Shown here: positions 51,853 to 61,026 of the stretch, piece by piece
How positions within the stretch are numbered: the stretch's first letter is position 1
Layout: every line of letters starts with the position of its first letter
DNA from: Pedobacter psychroterrae
Lineage (GTDB): Bacteria > Bacteroidota > Bacteroidia > Sphingobacteriales > Sphingobacteriaceae
Assembly: GCF_004331695.1 (NCBI RefSeq)
Contig: NZ_SJSL01000001.1
Coordinates: forward strand, 992,001 to 1,056,000
DNA: 64,000 nucleotides
Direction of reading: 5' to 3'
Translations under genes and position numbers: made by a program
Notes under the pieces: model-generated
Seen by the model: only the letters and a program-made list of their open reading frames with translations
What the model was told of the DNA's origin: nothing
Databases searched by the model: none

Positions 51853-52876
51853 ATAAACCTTCTGGAATCCCTTCCAGTCCCAGGCCAGGTGAATCTTTAA
51901 GCAGATATTTGCCTTCTGCCATTTCAGGTGTTCTAAAAGGGTTGTTTTTTGTTAACCATGGCCCATCCAGATCGGCCCAGTCGCACAATGGTGCCAAAGC
52001 TACGCCCGCCAGGGTGGCGCAGGATGTTTCACTCATCGAGCCAATCAGTACTTTCATTCCCAGCTCACGTGCTTTTAATATCATTTGCTGTGCCTCATAC
52101 ATCCCCGCACTTTTCATAAGTTTGATGTTAATGCCATGATACGCACCCTTTAATTCTGTCAGATCGCCAATTCTTTGAAAAGCCTCATCGGCTAGTATAG
52201 GTATTGGACTGCGGCCCGTCAGCCAGGCATTGCCCTCCAGATCTGCTTTGTCCATTGGTTGTTCTACCAGCAATGCACCCTGATCGTGCAACCAGTAGAT
52301 CATATCTATGGCTTTAGCTTTATCTGTCCAACCTTGATTGGCATCAATAAACAACGGCAGGTCGCTCACTGACCTTATGGTACTGATCAGCTCCCTATCG
52401 TTCTCCCGGCCCAGTTTTACTTTCAGTACTTTAAACCCTTTTGCGTCGGCCACTTTCTGCCTGATCACTTCAGGCCGGTCAATCCCAATGGTATAAGAGG
52501 TCAATGGCATTTTCAGTGGATCGGCATGGTAGAGCTCATAGCACGGTTTGCCGGATAGCTTTCCGTTCAAGTCATTCAGCGCAATTTCAATGGCTGCTTT
52601 TATAGCAGGCTGACCAATGGATATGCTGTCCAGGTAGGTAATTATTTCTTCAAAATGGAAGGGGTATATAAAACTTTCCCAATCTACCTTCTTTAAAAAT
52701 TCATTAGCAGTTTCCATACTTTCACCCATGTAGGGTACCATCGATGCTTCTCCATAACCATGTTCATTTTCATAACTTAGCCTAAGCAACATAATGGGGG
52801 TGCTTGTTCTGGAAAATTTAGCAATTGCAAATGGATGCTTCATTTCCAGCTGATATGGCGCGTATGCTGTCTGCAT
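51842..52876 (-). CDS. dipeptide epimerase (L-Ala-D/L-Glu epimerase-type, enolase superfamily)
   Basis: 344 residues of the muconate-lactonizing branch of the enolase superfamily: MVPYMGESMETANEFLKKVD, GFKVLKVKLGRENDREL (catalytic Lys in KVKLG), PLFIDANQGWTD, LLVEQPMD, ILADEAFQRIGDLT and NIKLMKSAGMYEAQQ (second Lys), with the metal ligands Asp, Glu and Asp. The typical substrate is L-Ala-D-Glu from peptidoglycan recycling. It diverges from the gene at 52962. Confidence 0.85.
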   Translation of the reverse strand: MQTAYAPYQLEMKHPFAIAKFSRTSTPIMLLRLSYENEHGYGEASMVPYMGESMETANEFLKKVDWESFIYPFHFEEIITYLDSISIGQPAIKAAIEIALNDLNGKLSGKPCYELYHADPLKMPLTSYTIGIDRPEVIRQKVADAKGFKVLKVKLGRENDRELISTIRSVSDLPLFIDANQGWTDKAKAIDMIYWLHDQGALLVEQPMDKADLEGNAWLTGRSPIPILADEAFQRIGDLTELKGAYHGINIKLMKSAGMYEAQQMILKARELGMKVLIGSMSETSCATLAGVALAPLCDWADLDGPWLTKNNPFRTPEMAEGKYLLKDSPGLGLEGIPEGLFIS

Positions 52877-52961
52877 AGTTTGGGGTCTTTGGTAATGTAA
52901 AAGTTAAAAAAATGACTGCCTCAGCGAATGTAAAAATAATATACTTAATATTGTGCCCAGT

Positions 52962-53930
52962 ATGATCAGCACAATATATCAGCCATTTAAAAACTTCGAT
53001 TTTAAGTATAAAAACTGCTTTTTGAGCGGAGATACTTTTTCTACTCCTGTAGTAGAAACAACTATTCTGCCCGAATGGTTGCTGAAGGCGGCTAATTTTA
53101 GCGGAGAAGAACAGATAAAGTTACTGGATGAAAGTGTGCGCAGTTACAATTCCCTAAAAGTTCCCTGCAATACTGAGGTACTTTCCCATTTTGTGCAGCC
53201 ATTAGAAGACAAGATAGCTGATGCATTTTCAAAGGGCTATGCTGCGGTTTCCCAACTCGATCAGACAGAACTTTTCAGGTGGATCGGCAAGTTTATGTAT
53301 GGCCTCATTTACATAGAGATGAATGCCGCAGTGCGGCAGCAGCAGATCAGCGAAGACGGTATCAATATGTCGCAGGGCCTGATGCATAAGTTTGGCAATC
53401 TTCATACCATGCTCCAGGGGATTTACCTGGATGTCATATTTGAAGATTTTGTCCCCTGGTCTATCCTGGTTGTACCCCTTGAGCAAACAGACACCCCTTT
53501 CAGTTTCAGGGACGAGATCAATACGATCACTTTTTCTTTAAAACTCAACGATTTTGGTATCGTCGCCTGTCTGCAGGACAATGGAACCAATAAACGATAT
53601 CACGGGGAGCTTTTAAAGCAGATAGAAGTCAAACCATTGTCGGCTCAGCAATTTGAAGAACTTTGTGCACGGTTCTATTATTCAGCCTATTTATTCAACC
53701 GTTTGCCTGAATACACCATTCTTCCGGTTGAAGGGGCCATATACATCGATGCCATGCCTTTACGAGGTACGCAGCAAAAAGCCTTGTTCGATCATTGGCA
53801 GCATAAAACCTATGCACAGGTATTGCAGGATTTTTGGAAACCCTGGGGACATACCTTGTTTGAGATCATCAAAGATCCCACAAACCCTATGAGTTATTTT
53901 AATCCTCCTGCCATACCGGAACTTCATTAG
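52962..53930 (+). CDS. conserved hypothetical protein, 322 aa
   Basis: Start taken as the ATG at 52962 (MISTIYQPFKNFDFKYKNCF); a GTG three codons earlier is possible. A soluble protein with LSGDTFSTPVVETTILPEWL near the N-terminus and LEQTDTPFSFRDEINTITFS in the middle. No family recognised. It converges on the rhomboid gene with overlapping stop codons (53927-53930). Confidence 0.65.
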   Translation: MISTIYQPFKNFDFKYKNCFLSGDTFSTPVVETTILPEWLLKAANFSGEEQIKLLDESVRSYNSLKVPCNTEVLSHFVQPLEDKIADAFSKGYAAVSQLDQTELFRWIGKFMYGLIYIEMNAAVRQQQISEDGINMSQGLMHKFGNLHTMLQGIYLDVIFEDFVPWSILVVPLEQTDTPFSFRDEINTITFSLKLNDFGIVACLQDNGTNKRYHGELLKQIEVKPLSAQQFEELCARFYYSAYLFNRLPEYTILPVEGAIYIDAMPLRGTQQKALFDHWQHKTYAQVLQDFWKPWGHTLFEIIKDPTNPMSYFNPPAIPELH

Positions 53931-54544
53931 CCAATCTTTGCCATCAGCTGACTGAGGAAATGAGGGATCACTCCCGGTACGACCATCACAGTGACGATAA
54001 GGCCGGTTAGTGCGCCAAAAAAGTGGGCGTCATGGTTGATGTTGTCCCTTGAGTTTTTAGAAGCATACACACAGTACAACAGGTATAGCGGACCAAAAAC
54101 AATGGCCCATATTGGAATGGGGATGGGAAAAATAAACAAACTTACAAAAGGAGCGAGCAGTATGGAACTGAACAACACGGCGCTAACCGCACCTGAGGCA
54201 CCCAGGCTGTTGTACCACATGTCATTTTTATGTTTTATTACCGTAGGGATGTCACTCAGGATCAAACCCACGAAATAGATTAACCCAAATTGCCATGATC
54301 CGATTGCTCGCTCCAGCGGAAAGCCGAAAGAGTAGAAAGTGACCATGTTAAATATCAGGTGCATCCAGTCGGCATGGATCAGCCCGCTGGTGATCAGTGT
54401 ATATACCTTGTTTCTGCGCGATACACTATACGGGTGGAGCATAAATTTTCCAAACAGACCATTGTCATTGAAAGCATAGATACTGGTTACAACCGTGAAA
54501 ATAAGGATCAATGTGGCTACAGGCGTTTCGTTTATATATTCCAT
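53927..54544 (-). CDS. rhomboid-family intramembrane serine protease
   Basis: 205 residues with six hydrophobic segments. Rhomboid signatures: HLIFNMVTFYSFGFPLERAI (HxxxN), SLGASGAVSAVLFSS (catalytic Ser in GASG) and DAHFFGALTGLIV (catalytic His). It cleaves membrane-helix substrates. It is translated from the same strand as the upstream M14 peptidase gene, which starts at 56284 and ends at 54545, immediately before the rhomboid start. Confidence 0.88.
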   Translation of the reverse strand: MEYINETPVATLILIFTVVTSIYAFNDNGLFGKFMLHPYSVSRRNKVYTLITSGLIHADWMHLIFNMVTFYSFGFPLERAIGSWQFGLIYFVGLILSDIPTVIKHKNDMWYNSLGASGAVSAVLFSSILLAPFVSLFIFPIPIPIWAIVFGPLYLLYCVYASKNSRDNINHDAHFFGALTGLIVTVMVVPGVIPHFLSQLMAKIG

Positions 54545-56284
54545 TTATTTAAGCATTAATTTTATGTCAGTAGTTAGTCTTGCAACCGGATAGCGGTTAT
54601 GTGTTTTTTCGTAGTAGTCCGAATTTTTGTAGATAAAGTCCAGTTGGGCCTCAGGGTTTTTCTTTAGTTCTGCATTTTTGATTTTCTCCCCTTCCAGTTT
54701 TGCCTTCAGTTGGGGATCTTTCTTCAGCAGTTCTGCTGCGGCGTCTTCAAATACATAGGCTGAAAAATGTTCTTTCATACCCAGTACTGAATCAAAGAAG
54801 TTCCAGTTGAAGAAAGAATCTGTCGCCTGCGGTTCCAAGGTCTCCATGATATAGCGGCTAACGGGCTGATCGGAATAGACTACACAATCTCCCTTGTAAA
54901 AGTTACGTCGTTCATAGATGGTATCCAGCTTCACACCCGAATGCAGGTAATGTCCCTCAAAGGGTTTGGTTAGTGTTTTGTAATCACTGATATAGTAAGA
55001 CTCTACGGGCAAACTAATGTCTTCGGTCAGTTCGTATACCATGGCCCTGTTCAGTTTCAGCAGTTCGATCACCCTGCTCCATGCCTGTGGTATGATATAG
55101 GCAATTGGCCTATCCACCATTCCTGCCGGCACAAAATTATTCCATTGCTTAATTTGCTTGGTATAAGGGGCATTCCTGTCATAATACAATCGCTGCATAC
55201 CGCTTACCTCGCTGGGTTTTTGTTTGGCGGCATATCCTTTAAATTCAATGAGGTCAAATTTACTTTTATCAAGTTTCCATTCCATTACAAAGGACTCCTG
55301 CCTGCGGGCATCTTCATCCGCTTTTCGTTTGTTTTCCCCTATTACTTTTGCGTCGCGTACTACAATGTCCAGATAGATCTTTAGCAGCTGGTAAGTGGCA
55401 TCTACTCTTTTGTCATATTCCTTCAGCATATGTGTCTCAGGCATGAATCCTATGGTATTGTGCAGTGCTGCATAACCGGTTGAATAGCGGGGCGTTTCTA
55501 AAAAGCCTATGATGCCTTCATCCGGAGTTTCCTCGATCGAGTTGACATATGGAGTCATTTCATACCCTGCATTTGCCATCTTTGAATACAATGAAGGCAG
55601 CATACTATTGGTCAAATAGCTAGAAAGAACAGGGTGCAGTTTATCTTTTTGTGTTGGAATGAGTGTCATCACATATTGATAGTCAGCACCGTTGCTGGTA
55701 TGCGTATCTACAAAAATCTCCGGTTGCCAAGTATTGAAGATCTCCTGAAATGAATAGGAATTGTTGGAGTCCGTTTTTATAAAATCCCTGTTCAGGTCAT
55801 AGTTTTTACTATTGCCTCTAAACCCGTAGGCTACAGGCCCGTTCTGATTGGCCCTTGAGGTGCTTGTTCTATTAAAGCTGCCGTCTATGTTGTATACAGG
55901 TATGATGCAGATCACCACATTTTCGGGCAGCAGGTTGCCTTTCAGAAGATCCCTGGCAACCATCATGCTGGCATCTATTCCTTCCGGTTCTCCGGGGTGA
56001 ATGCCGTTATTGATCAATAAAATACGCTTGTCGTTTTTCCTTATCTGTGCTGGATCAAATATCTTGTCTTTAGCCAATACCAGCAAATGCAGAGGTTTAC
56101 CAAAATCCGTCTGTCCGCAGGTTAGTAGCTTTGCCTGTGGATACGCTTCATCCAGCTTTTTATAATAGTCAATCACCTGGTGGTAAGTAGCAGTTTCTTT
56201 TTTTTCACTTAGTTCGTAGGGAGTCAACTGAGCTGAAGTATCCATTGCAAGGAAGAAAAATATGGTCAATAAATAGTGTCTCAT
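54545..56284 (-). CDS. M14-family zinc carboxypeptidase, secreted
   Basis: 579 residues from the ATG at 56284 (MRHYLLTIFFFLAMDTSA signal peptide). An upstream ATG would add 17 residues with no signal character. M14 motifs: NNGIHPGEPEGIDASMMVAR (HxxE zinc ligands), FVDTHTSNGADYQYVMTLI (third His) and NTIGFMPETHMLKEYDKRVD near the catalytic Glu. The C-terminal third is not recognised. It abuts the rhomboid gene and follows the barrel gene by 13 nt. Confidence 0.85.
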   Translation of the reverse strand: MRHYLLTIFFFLAMDTSAQLTPYELSEKKETATYHQVIDYYKKLDEAYPQAKLLTCGQTDFGKPLHLLVLAKDKIFDPAQIRKNDKRILLINNGIHPGEPEGIDASMMVARDLLKGNLLPENVVICIIPVYNIDGSFNRTSTSRANQNGPVAYGFRGNSKNYDLNRDFIKTDSNNSYSFQEIFNTWQPEIFVDTHTSNGADYQYVMTLIPTQKDKLHPVLSSYLTNSMLPSLYSKMANAGYEMTPYVNSIEETPDEGIIGFLETPRYSTGYAALHNTIGFMPETHMLKEYDKRVDATYQLLKIYLDIVVRDAKVIGENKRKADEDARRQESFVMEWKLDKSKFDLIEFKGYAAKQKPSEVSGMQRLYYDRNAPYTKQIKQWNNFVPAGMVDRPIAYIIPQAWSRVIELLKLNRAMVYELTEDISLPVESYYISDYKTLTKPFEGHYLHSGVKLDTIYERRNFYKGDCVVYSDQPVSRYIMETLEPQATDSFFNWNFFDSVLGMKEHFSAYVFEDAAAELLKKDPQLKAKLEGEKIKNAELKKNPEAQLDFIYKNSDYYEKTHNRYPVARLTTDIKLMLK

Positions 56285-56297
56285 TCTACTGGCAGAC

Positions 56298-56957
56298 TTA
56301 ATAAAGGGACTTTTTGGATATTCCCAGCCAGCCAAACCTATAGCTCAAACCTACAGAAAAATAAGTATAAATATCAGGCTTATCATTTCTAAAAGTTGTA
56401 AATGAATTGTCATAACCATCAAGGCCTTCGCCCAGGGTTATGTTGTACTGCAGGTTTAGGTTGATGCCATATCTGGACCTTCCGGCATAATCTGAAAAGT
56501 AATAGCTTATACCAGTATTAAGCGGGAGCAGTAAGTCGTTGGATACATCATTGCCGCGATAAGATAACGAGTCGGAAACACCGTTGCGTTCTATCTTTAC
56601 CATCGTATTGTGAATAATACCCGCTCCCCCGCCTATATATAGCCATTTGGTTAAATAAAGTTTACCGATAATAGCAGCAGAGGCAAAGCTATTGGTAAAG
56701 ACCCTGCTGTCTGTGCTGTTGCCCTGTCCCTCACCCCTGATGTTTCCATTCTGATATTCAATCCCTAAACTTAAGCCGGGGCTCATGGAATAATCTAACG
56801 CAGCATAAAACACCTGTCCGCTTTTACTTTTAGGGAGGTCAGTATAAGATTGAGTGATGCCGTATCCTGCACCAATACCAAGTTTGTAAAAATTAGACTG
56901 GGCATCTGCATTTAAACAAAGTAGAAGCGTAAAGAATGAAATAAAGCTAATTTTCAA
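56298..56957 (-). CDS. outer-membrane beta-barrel protein (TTG start)
   Basis: 219 residues with a signal peptide (KISFISFFTLLLCLNADAQS). No in-frame ATG upstream or near the signal exists before a stop, so TTG is the likely start. Repeating amphipathic strands (GLSLGIEYQNGNIRGEGQGN; IYTYFSVGLSYRFGWLGI) end in aromatic-rich form typical of OMP_b-brl proteins. Ligand unknown. The M14 gene begins 13 nt after its stop. Confidence 0.75.
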   Translation of the reverse strand: MKISFISFFTLLLCLNADAQSNFYKLGIGAGYGITQSYTDLPKSKSGQVFYAALDYSMSPGLSLGIEYQNGNIRGEGQGNSTDSRVFTNSFASAAIIGKLYLTKWLYIGGGAGIIHNTMVKIERNGVSDSLSYRGNDVSNDLLLPLNTGISYYFSDYAGRSRYGINLNLQYNITLGEGLDGYDNSFTTFRNDKPDIYTYFSVGLSYRFGWLGISKKSLY

Positions 56958-56990
56958 AAGATAATTTATATGTATCGGGTCTAATATCTA

Positions 56991-56998
56991 TAACTTTG
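56991..56998 (+). promoter_or_regulatory. putative -7 box for pepT
   Basis: TAACTTTG matches TAnnTTTG 16 nt before the pepT ATG. No clear -33 at the usual distance, so tentative. Confidence 0.35.
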
Positions 56999-57013
56999 TT
57001 TTTTTAAAACATT

Positions 57014-58273
57014 ATGCAAAAGTACCAAAATCATGCCAAGGGGCTACAGGCCCGCTTTATACAATATGTTCAGATAGATACCCAATCTGATCCTTTATCT
57101 CCTACTGTACCCTCTACCATGAAGCAGAAAGACCTTGCAAAGGTGCTGGTAGAGCAGCTTATAGAGATAGGGATTAATGATGCACACCTTGACGAATTCG
57201 GCTATGTTTATGCTACCATACCATCCAACTCGGATAAGCAAGTGCCTGTCATCTGCTTCTGTTCGCATATGGATACATCTCCTGACTGCAGCGGAACAAA
57301 TGTTAAGCCCATCATCCATACCAATTATCAAGGCCAGGATCTTGTTCTGCCTGATGACAACACCATTATCTTAAGGATGTCTGAGCACCCGGATCTTAAA
57401 GACCAGATAGGGAATGACGTCATTACTGCAAGTGGCACCACACTTTTGGGGGCCGACAATAAAGCCGGCGTTGCAGAGATCATGGAGGCGGCGGCTTTCC
57501 TGGTTCAGCATCCCGATATCAAGCATGGTACTATTAAAATTTTATTTACCCCCGACGAAGAGATCGGCCGCGGGGTAGACAAGGCGGATCTTAAGAAACT
57601 GGGAGCGGACTTTGGATATACGATAGACGGGGAAACTCTGGGTTCTATAGAAGACGAAACCTTTTCGGCAGATGGCGCAGTACTAACTATCTATGGTGTC
57701 AGTACACACCCTGGTTTTGCAAAAGGTAAAATGGAAAGCGCGATCAAAATCCTGTCAGATGTGATCAGCTCCCTGCCATCCGAGTGCTTGTCGCCTGAAT
57801 CTACCGAAGGCAAAGAAGGCTTCCTGCATCCTGTCAACATCAGCGGGAGCGTTGAACAGGCTGAAGCCCGGTTCATCATCCGGGCATTCGATGACGAAGA
57901 GTTGAAAGCCAACGGGGAATTACTGGATGCTACTGTACAGAATATTATTGAAGATTTTCCGAATGCTACATATGAATTAAAGATCACAGCGCAATACCGG
58001 AACATGAAGAAGGTATTGGACCAATATCCTCAGGTAATTGCAAATGGTATAGCAGCTATTGAAAGGGCTGGCATCAAACCAAAGCAGCAAAGTATCCGTG
58101 GTGGTACGGATGGCTCAAGATTGTCATTTATGGGCCTGCCTTGTCCTAATATATTTGCTGGAGAACATGCATTCCACGGAAAACAGGAGTGGGCCTCTAT
58201 ACAGGATATGGAAAAAGCAGTAGAAACGATTATTAATATTGCCCTGATCTGGGAAGAACAGGCATTTGTCTAA
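57014..58273 (+). CDS. pepT: peptidase T (tripeptide aminopeptidase)
   Basis: 419 residues with all M20B marks: CFCSHMDTSPDCSGTNVKP (metal His/Asp), TTLLGADNKAGVAEIMEA, FTPDEEIGRGVDKADLKK (catalytic Glu), VSTHPGFAKGKMESAIKIL, SIRGGTDGSRLSFMGLPCPN and AGEHAFHGKQEW (last His). It removes the N-terminal residue from tripeptides in the cytosol. Its stop overlaps the converging methyltransferase stop by 4 nt (58270-58273). Confidence 0.93.
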   Translation: MQKYQNHAKGLQARFIQYVQIDTQSDPLSPTVPSTMKQKDLAKVLVEQLIEIGINDAHLDEFGYVYATIPSNSDKQVPVICFCSHMDTSPDCSGTNVKPIIHTNYQGQDLVLPDDNTIILRMSEHPDLKDQIGNDVITASGTTLLGADNKAGVAEIMEAAAFLVQHPDIKHGTIKILFTPDEEIGRGVDKADLKKLGADFGYTIDGETLGSIEDETFSADGAVLTIYGVSTHPGFAKGKMESAIKILSDVISSLPSECLSPESTEGKEGFLHPVNISGSVEQAEARFIIRAFDDEELKANGELLDATVQNIIEDFPNATYELKITAQYRNMKKVLDQYPQVIANGIAAIERAGIKPKQQSIRGGTDGSRLSFMGLPCPNIFAGEHAFHGKQEWASIQDMEKAVETIINIALIWEEQAFV

Positions 58274-58956
58274 GACTGTGTCAACCTTGCCAGATACTGG
58301 TCATTGTCATCTTCAAAAACGATTGTTACTTCCCAACCCAGGGCTGTGGCAATCGTTTTTAATGTTTGCTGATCTACATAAATCCATTTAAACCAGTTGC
58401 CTTTTATGCTTTTATATTCATACCTGAAGCTGACCTCCCCATAATATCCGTTCAAAGGGAATGCTATTTCCTGGTACAAATAAGAAAGATCCGAACTGTC
58501 AAATACCAGATGTCCACCAGAGTTCAGTAAATGCTTTACCTGCTTTAAAAAAGCCTTTAGTCCCGGTATAGAGCCTGTCAGTCCTATGCCATTCATCATA
58601 AAGAGTAAAGTGTCATATTTGCCCTCAGTATAAGTCAGTATATTTCCTTCTATGGCATTTTTTAAGCCCCGCTGTTTCATAATAGAGACAGCGGCAGCAG
58701 ATATGTCCATCCCTGTTACGTCAAACCCACGCTCTTGCAGAATTAGTGCATGACTGCCTACTCCCGCCCCCACATCCAGCACTTTGCCTTTGCAGAGTTC
58801 CAGGGCCTTAAGCTCCAGTTCGGGCATTTCTTTTTCATCCCTGAAATAAATATCGACAGGCATTTCTTCCGGCTCGTCATAAGAATTATGCACCCATAAA
58901 GTTTCTGCCGGAGGTTTAATAAACTGGTCTTTTAACGCTTCGCCAAACACATCCAT
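58270..58956 (-). CDS. class I SAM-dependent methyltransferase
   Basis: 228 residues. The SAM-binding motif I is KVLDVGAGVGSHALILQERG, followed by FDVTGMDISAAAVSIMKQRG and YDTLLFMMNGIGLTGSIPGL. It resembles small-molecule methyltransferases; substrate unknown. Its start is 22 nt before the MBL gene region, same strand. Confidence 0.82.
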   Translation of the reverse strand: MDVFGEALKDQFIKPPAETLWVHNSYDEPEEMPVDIYFRDEKEMPELELKALELCKGKVLDVGAGVGSHALILQERGFDVTGMDISAAAVSIMKQRGLKNAIEGNILTYTEGKYDTLLFMMNGIGLTGSIPGLKAFLKQVKHLLNSGGHLVFDSSDLSYLYQEIAFPLNGYYGEVSFRYEYKSIKGNWFKWIYVDQQTLKTIATALGWEVTIVFEDDNDQYLARLTQS

Positions 58957-58978
58957 TTGGTAAAATTAACTAAAAACT

Positions 58979-60376
58979 TTACAGTTCAAATTCCTGATGG
59001 TATTCCGGAATGGCAATACGCTTAAAACCTTTGTCGATCAATCTTTTTGCAAAATGCTGCTGCACCTCATATTCACCGTGAACCAGAAATACCTGCTTCA
59101 CTTTTTCCGGGTCCTGACAAGATAAAAACTGCAAAAGGTCTTCATAGTCGCCATGTGCGCTCATTGATTGAATAGATCTTACCTCAGCTATCACATCGTA
59201 TTCCTGTCTGAACATCCAAACCTTCTTTTCGCCATTCAGCAGCTTGCCGGCAAGAGAATCCGGGCTTGCATATCCCACCATTAAAAACGTGTTTTTCTGA
59301 TTGCTGATATTGTTTTTGATGTGGTGTCTCACCCTTCCCCCTTCGGCCATGCCTGATGAAGAAATGATCACACAGGGTCGAGGATCATTGTTGATCGCCT
59401 TGGATTCTGCCGAACTTTCCACAAATCTGAGCCCTTTGAAGTTGAATATCTCATCATCTACAGCAAGCACCCTTTTAACCCCATTGTTGTATACTTCAGG
59501 ATGATTTTTAAGGACCTGGGTAGCTTGTAATGATAGCGGACTGTCCACGTAATAAGTAAGGTCGGGCAATTTGCCCTTCAGCTCCAGTCCGTTAAGCGCA
59601 TACAGTAATTCCTGCGTGCGGCCTACACTAAATGCAGGTATGATCACCTTACCTTTTTTAATTTTACAGGTACGGTTAATGATCTCCAGCAACATTTCCT
59701 CAATCGGTTCCAGGTCTTTATGGAGGGAATCACCATAAGTAGATTCCATGATGATGTAATCAGCCTGGGCAAAACTTTGCGGACTTTTAAGCAGCAGATC
59801 GCCATACCTCCCTACATCGCCGCTAAAAGTAATTTTAGTTTCTTTACCACCTTCAGTTATGGTTAAATGTACCGCAGAGCTGCCAATAATGTGTCCGGCA
59901 TCGGTAAGCAGTATCCTTATCTGTCCATCTATCTCAAAATCTTCGTTATACTCGACTATCTTAAAAAGACTGAGAGTTTTGGCAACATCATCCTCTGAAT
60001 AAAGCGCTTCTGTTACTTCCTCATTTTCCCTTCTGCTTTTGTTTAGATATTCTGCATCCTGCATCTGGATCTTTGCTGAGTCCATTAACAGTATTCTTGC
60101 GAGGTCCATGGTAGGAGGTGTACAATATATATTACCTGCAAAGCCTTCCGCTACCAATCTGGGCAATAGTCCGCAGTGATCTATATGTGCGTGCGACAGT
60201 ACAACATGGGTGACCTCAGCAGGCTTAAAACCGAAGTAACCGTTTAGTTTATCGGTTACTTCGCCCATGCCCTGAAACATCCCACAGTCCAGTAATATTT
60301 TTGTATTGTTATTTAATGCGATTAAGTGCTTACTGCCGGTTACAGCACGCGCTGCACCATGAAAAGTAATCTTCAT
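58979..60376 (-). CDS. MBL-fold/beta-CASP RNA-processing exonuclease-like protein
   Basis: 465 residues. Metallo-beta-lactamase motifs: SHAHIDHCGLLPRLV, TDAGHIIGSSAVHLT, TFSGDVGRYGDLLLKSPQSF; beta-CASP motifs: SVGRTQELLYALNGLELKGK, SSSGMAEGGRVRHHIKNNIS and SAHGDYEDLLQFLSCQ. The RMMBL C-terminal segment VKQVFLVHGEYEVQQHFAKR is present. Such proteins are zinc-dependent RNA nucleases or 3'-end processing-like enzymes; the exact target is not inferable. Confidence 0.88.
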   Translation of the reverse strand: MKITFHGAARAVTGSKHLIALNNNTKILLDCGMFQGMGEVTDKLNGYFGFKPAEVTHVVLSHAHIDHCGLLPRLVAEGFAGNIYCTPPTMDLARILLMDSAKIQMQDAEYLNKSRRENEEVTEALYSEDDVAKTLSLFKIVEYNEDFEIDGQIRILLTDAGHIIGSSAVHLTITEGGKETKITFSGDVGRYGDLLLKSPQSFAQADYIIMESTYGDSLHKDLEPIEEMLLEIINRTCKIKKGKVIIPAFSVGRTQELLYALNGLELKGKLPDLTYYVDSPLSLQATQVLKNHPEVYNNGVKRVLAVDDEIFNFKGLRFVESSAESKAINNDPRPCVIISSSGMAEGGRVRHHIKNNISNQKNTFLMVGYASPDSLAGKLLNGEKKVWMFRQEYDVIAEVRSIQSMSAHGDYEDLLQFLSCQDPEKVKQVFLVHGEYEVQQHFAKRLIDKGFKRIAIPEYHQEFEL

Positions 60377-60386
60377 TTAGTGATCC

Positions 60387-60593
60387 CTAGACATTTACTT
60401 TAGATAGGGTGTCTTTTACTTTATCGGTCACATCTGCAAATTTATCTTTGGAGGCATCTATCAGGTCACAAAACCAATCACTAACCCTGTCCTTCATTTC
60501 GCTATTTTTATCTGATGATAGGATCAATGCTATTGCTGCTCCAAGCGCTGCTCCTGCCAATACACCTGCTATAATTTTAGTTTCTTTTTTCAT
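60387..60593 (-). CDS. YtxH-domain small membrane-anchored protein
   Basis: 68 residues: a hydrophobic N-terminal helix (IIAGVLAGAALGAAIALILS) followed by a charged helix typical of YtxH (SDWFCDLIDASKDKFADVTD, KVKDTLSKVNV). Function unknown, often stress-induced. It lies 10 nt upstream of the MBL gene on the same strand. Confidence 0.8.
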   Translation of the reverse strand: MKKETKIIAGVLAGAALGAAIALILSSDKNSEMKDRVSDWFCDLIDASKDKFADVTDKVKDTLSKVNV

Positions 60594-60635
60594 GATTGTA
60601 TATTTTATGAAATATAAACAAAAGCATCGGGTAAA

Positions 60636-60643
60636 TAGTTTTG
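60636..60643 (+). promoter_or_regulatory. putative -7 box for the 115-aa membrane protein
   Basis: TAGTTTTG matches TAnnTTTG 36 nt before the ATG at 60679; no clear -33, so tentative. Confidence 0.3.
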
Positions 60644-60678
60644 AAAATGAAAGCCTTTGTAATTTCGTATATTTAAAT

Positions 60679-61026
60679 ATGCTGAAAACTTTGTCCTATA
60701 TCAACATTACACTGGCACTAATTTATTATGTTTCTTATCTCATAAACAGCAATTCTTTTGCCGCACTGGGCATATTGGTCATCGTTACCTACAATGGCTT
60801 TATGATCAGGAATATCGAACGTGAACTAAAATTCGGCTGGTTGCACTACGGTCTCGGAGTTTTGAGTTTGGTCTTTGCCGGCATCCTGATCACCTGGACG
60901 GTAAATATTGTCCTGTCTTCTTTGGATCACAATTACTTTTCTAACAGCTGGCTGTATATCGCCATTAGTGTGCTTTTTATCATCTGTATACTTTGGCAGC
61001 TTGTCCTGGCCTGGCTGATCAGGTAA
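60679..61026 (+). CDS. four-helix integral membrane protein, 115 aa
   Basis: Start at the ATG of MLKTLSYINITLALIYYVSY; upstream in-frame codons are out of frame with a plausible start. Four hydrophobic segments (LSYINITLALIYYVSYLI, AALGILVIVTYNGFMI, YGLGVLSLVFAGILI, LYIAISVLFIICILWQLVLA) with few charged residues between. No family recognised. It diverges from the YtxH gene. Confidence 0.7.
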   Translation: MLKTLSYINITLALIYYVSYLINSNSFAALGILVIVTYNGFMIRNIERELKFGWLHYGLGVLSLVFAGILITWTVNIVLSSLDHNYFSNSWLYIAISVLFIICILWQLVLAWLIR

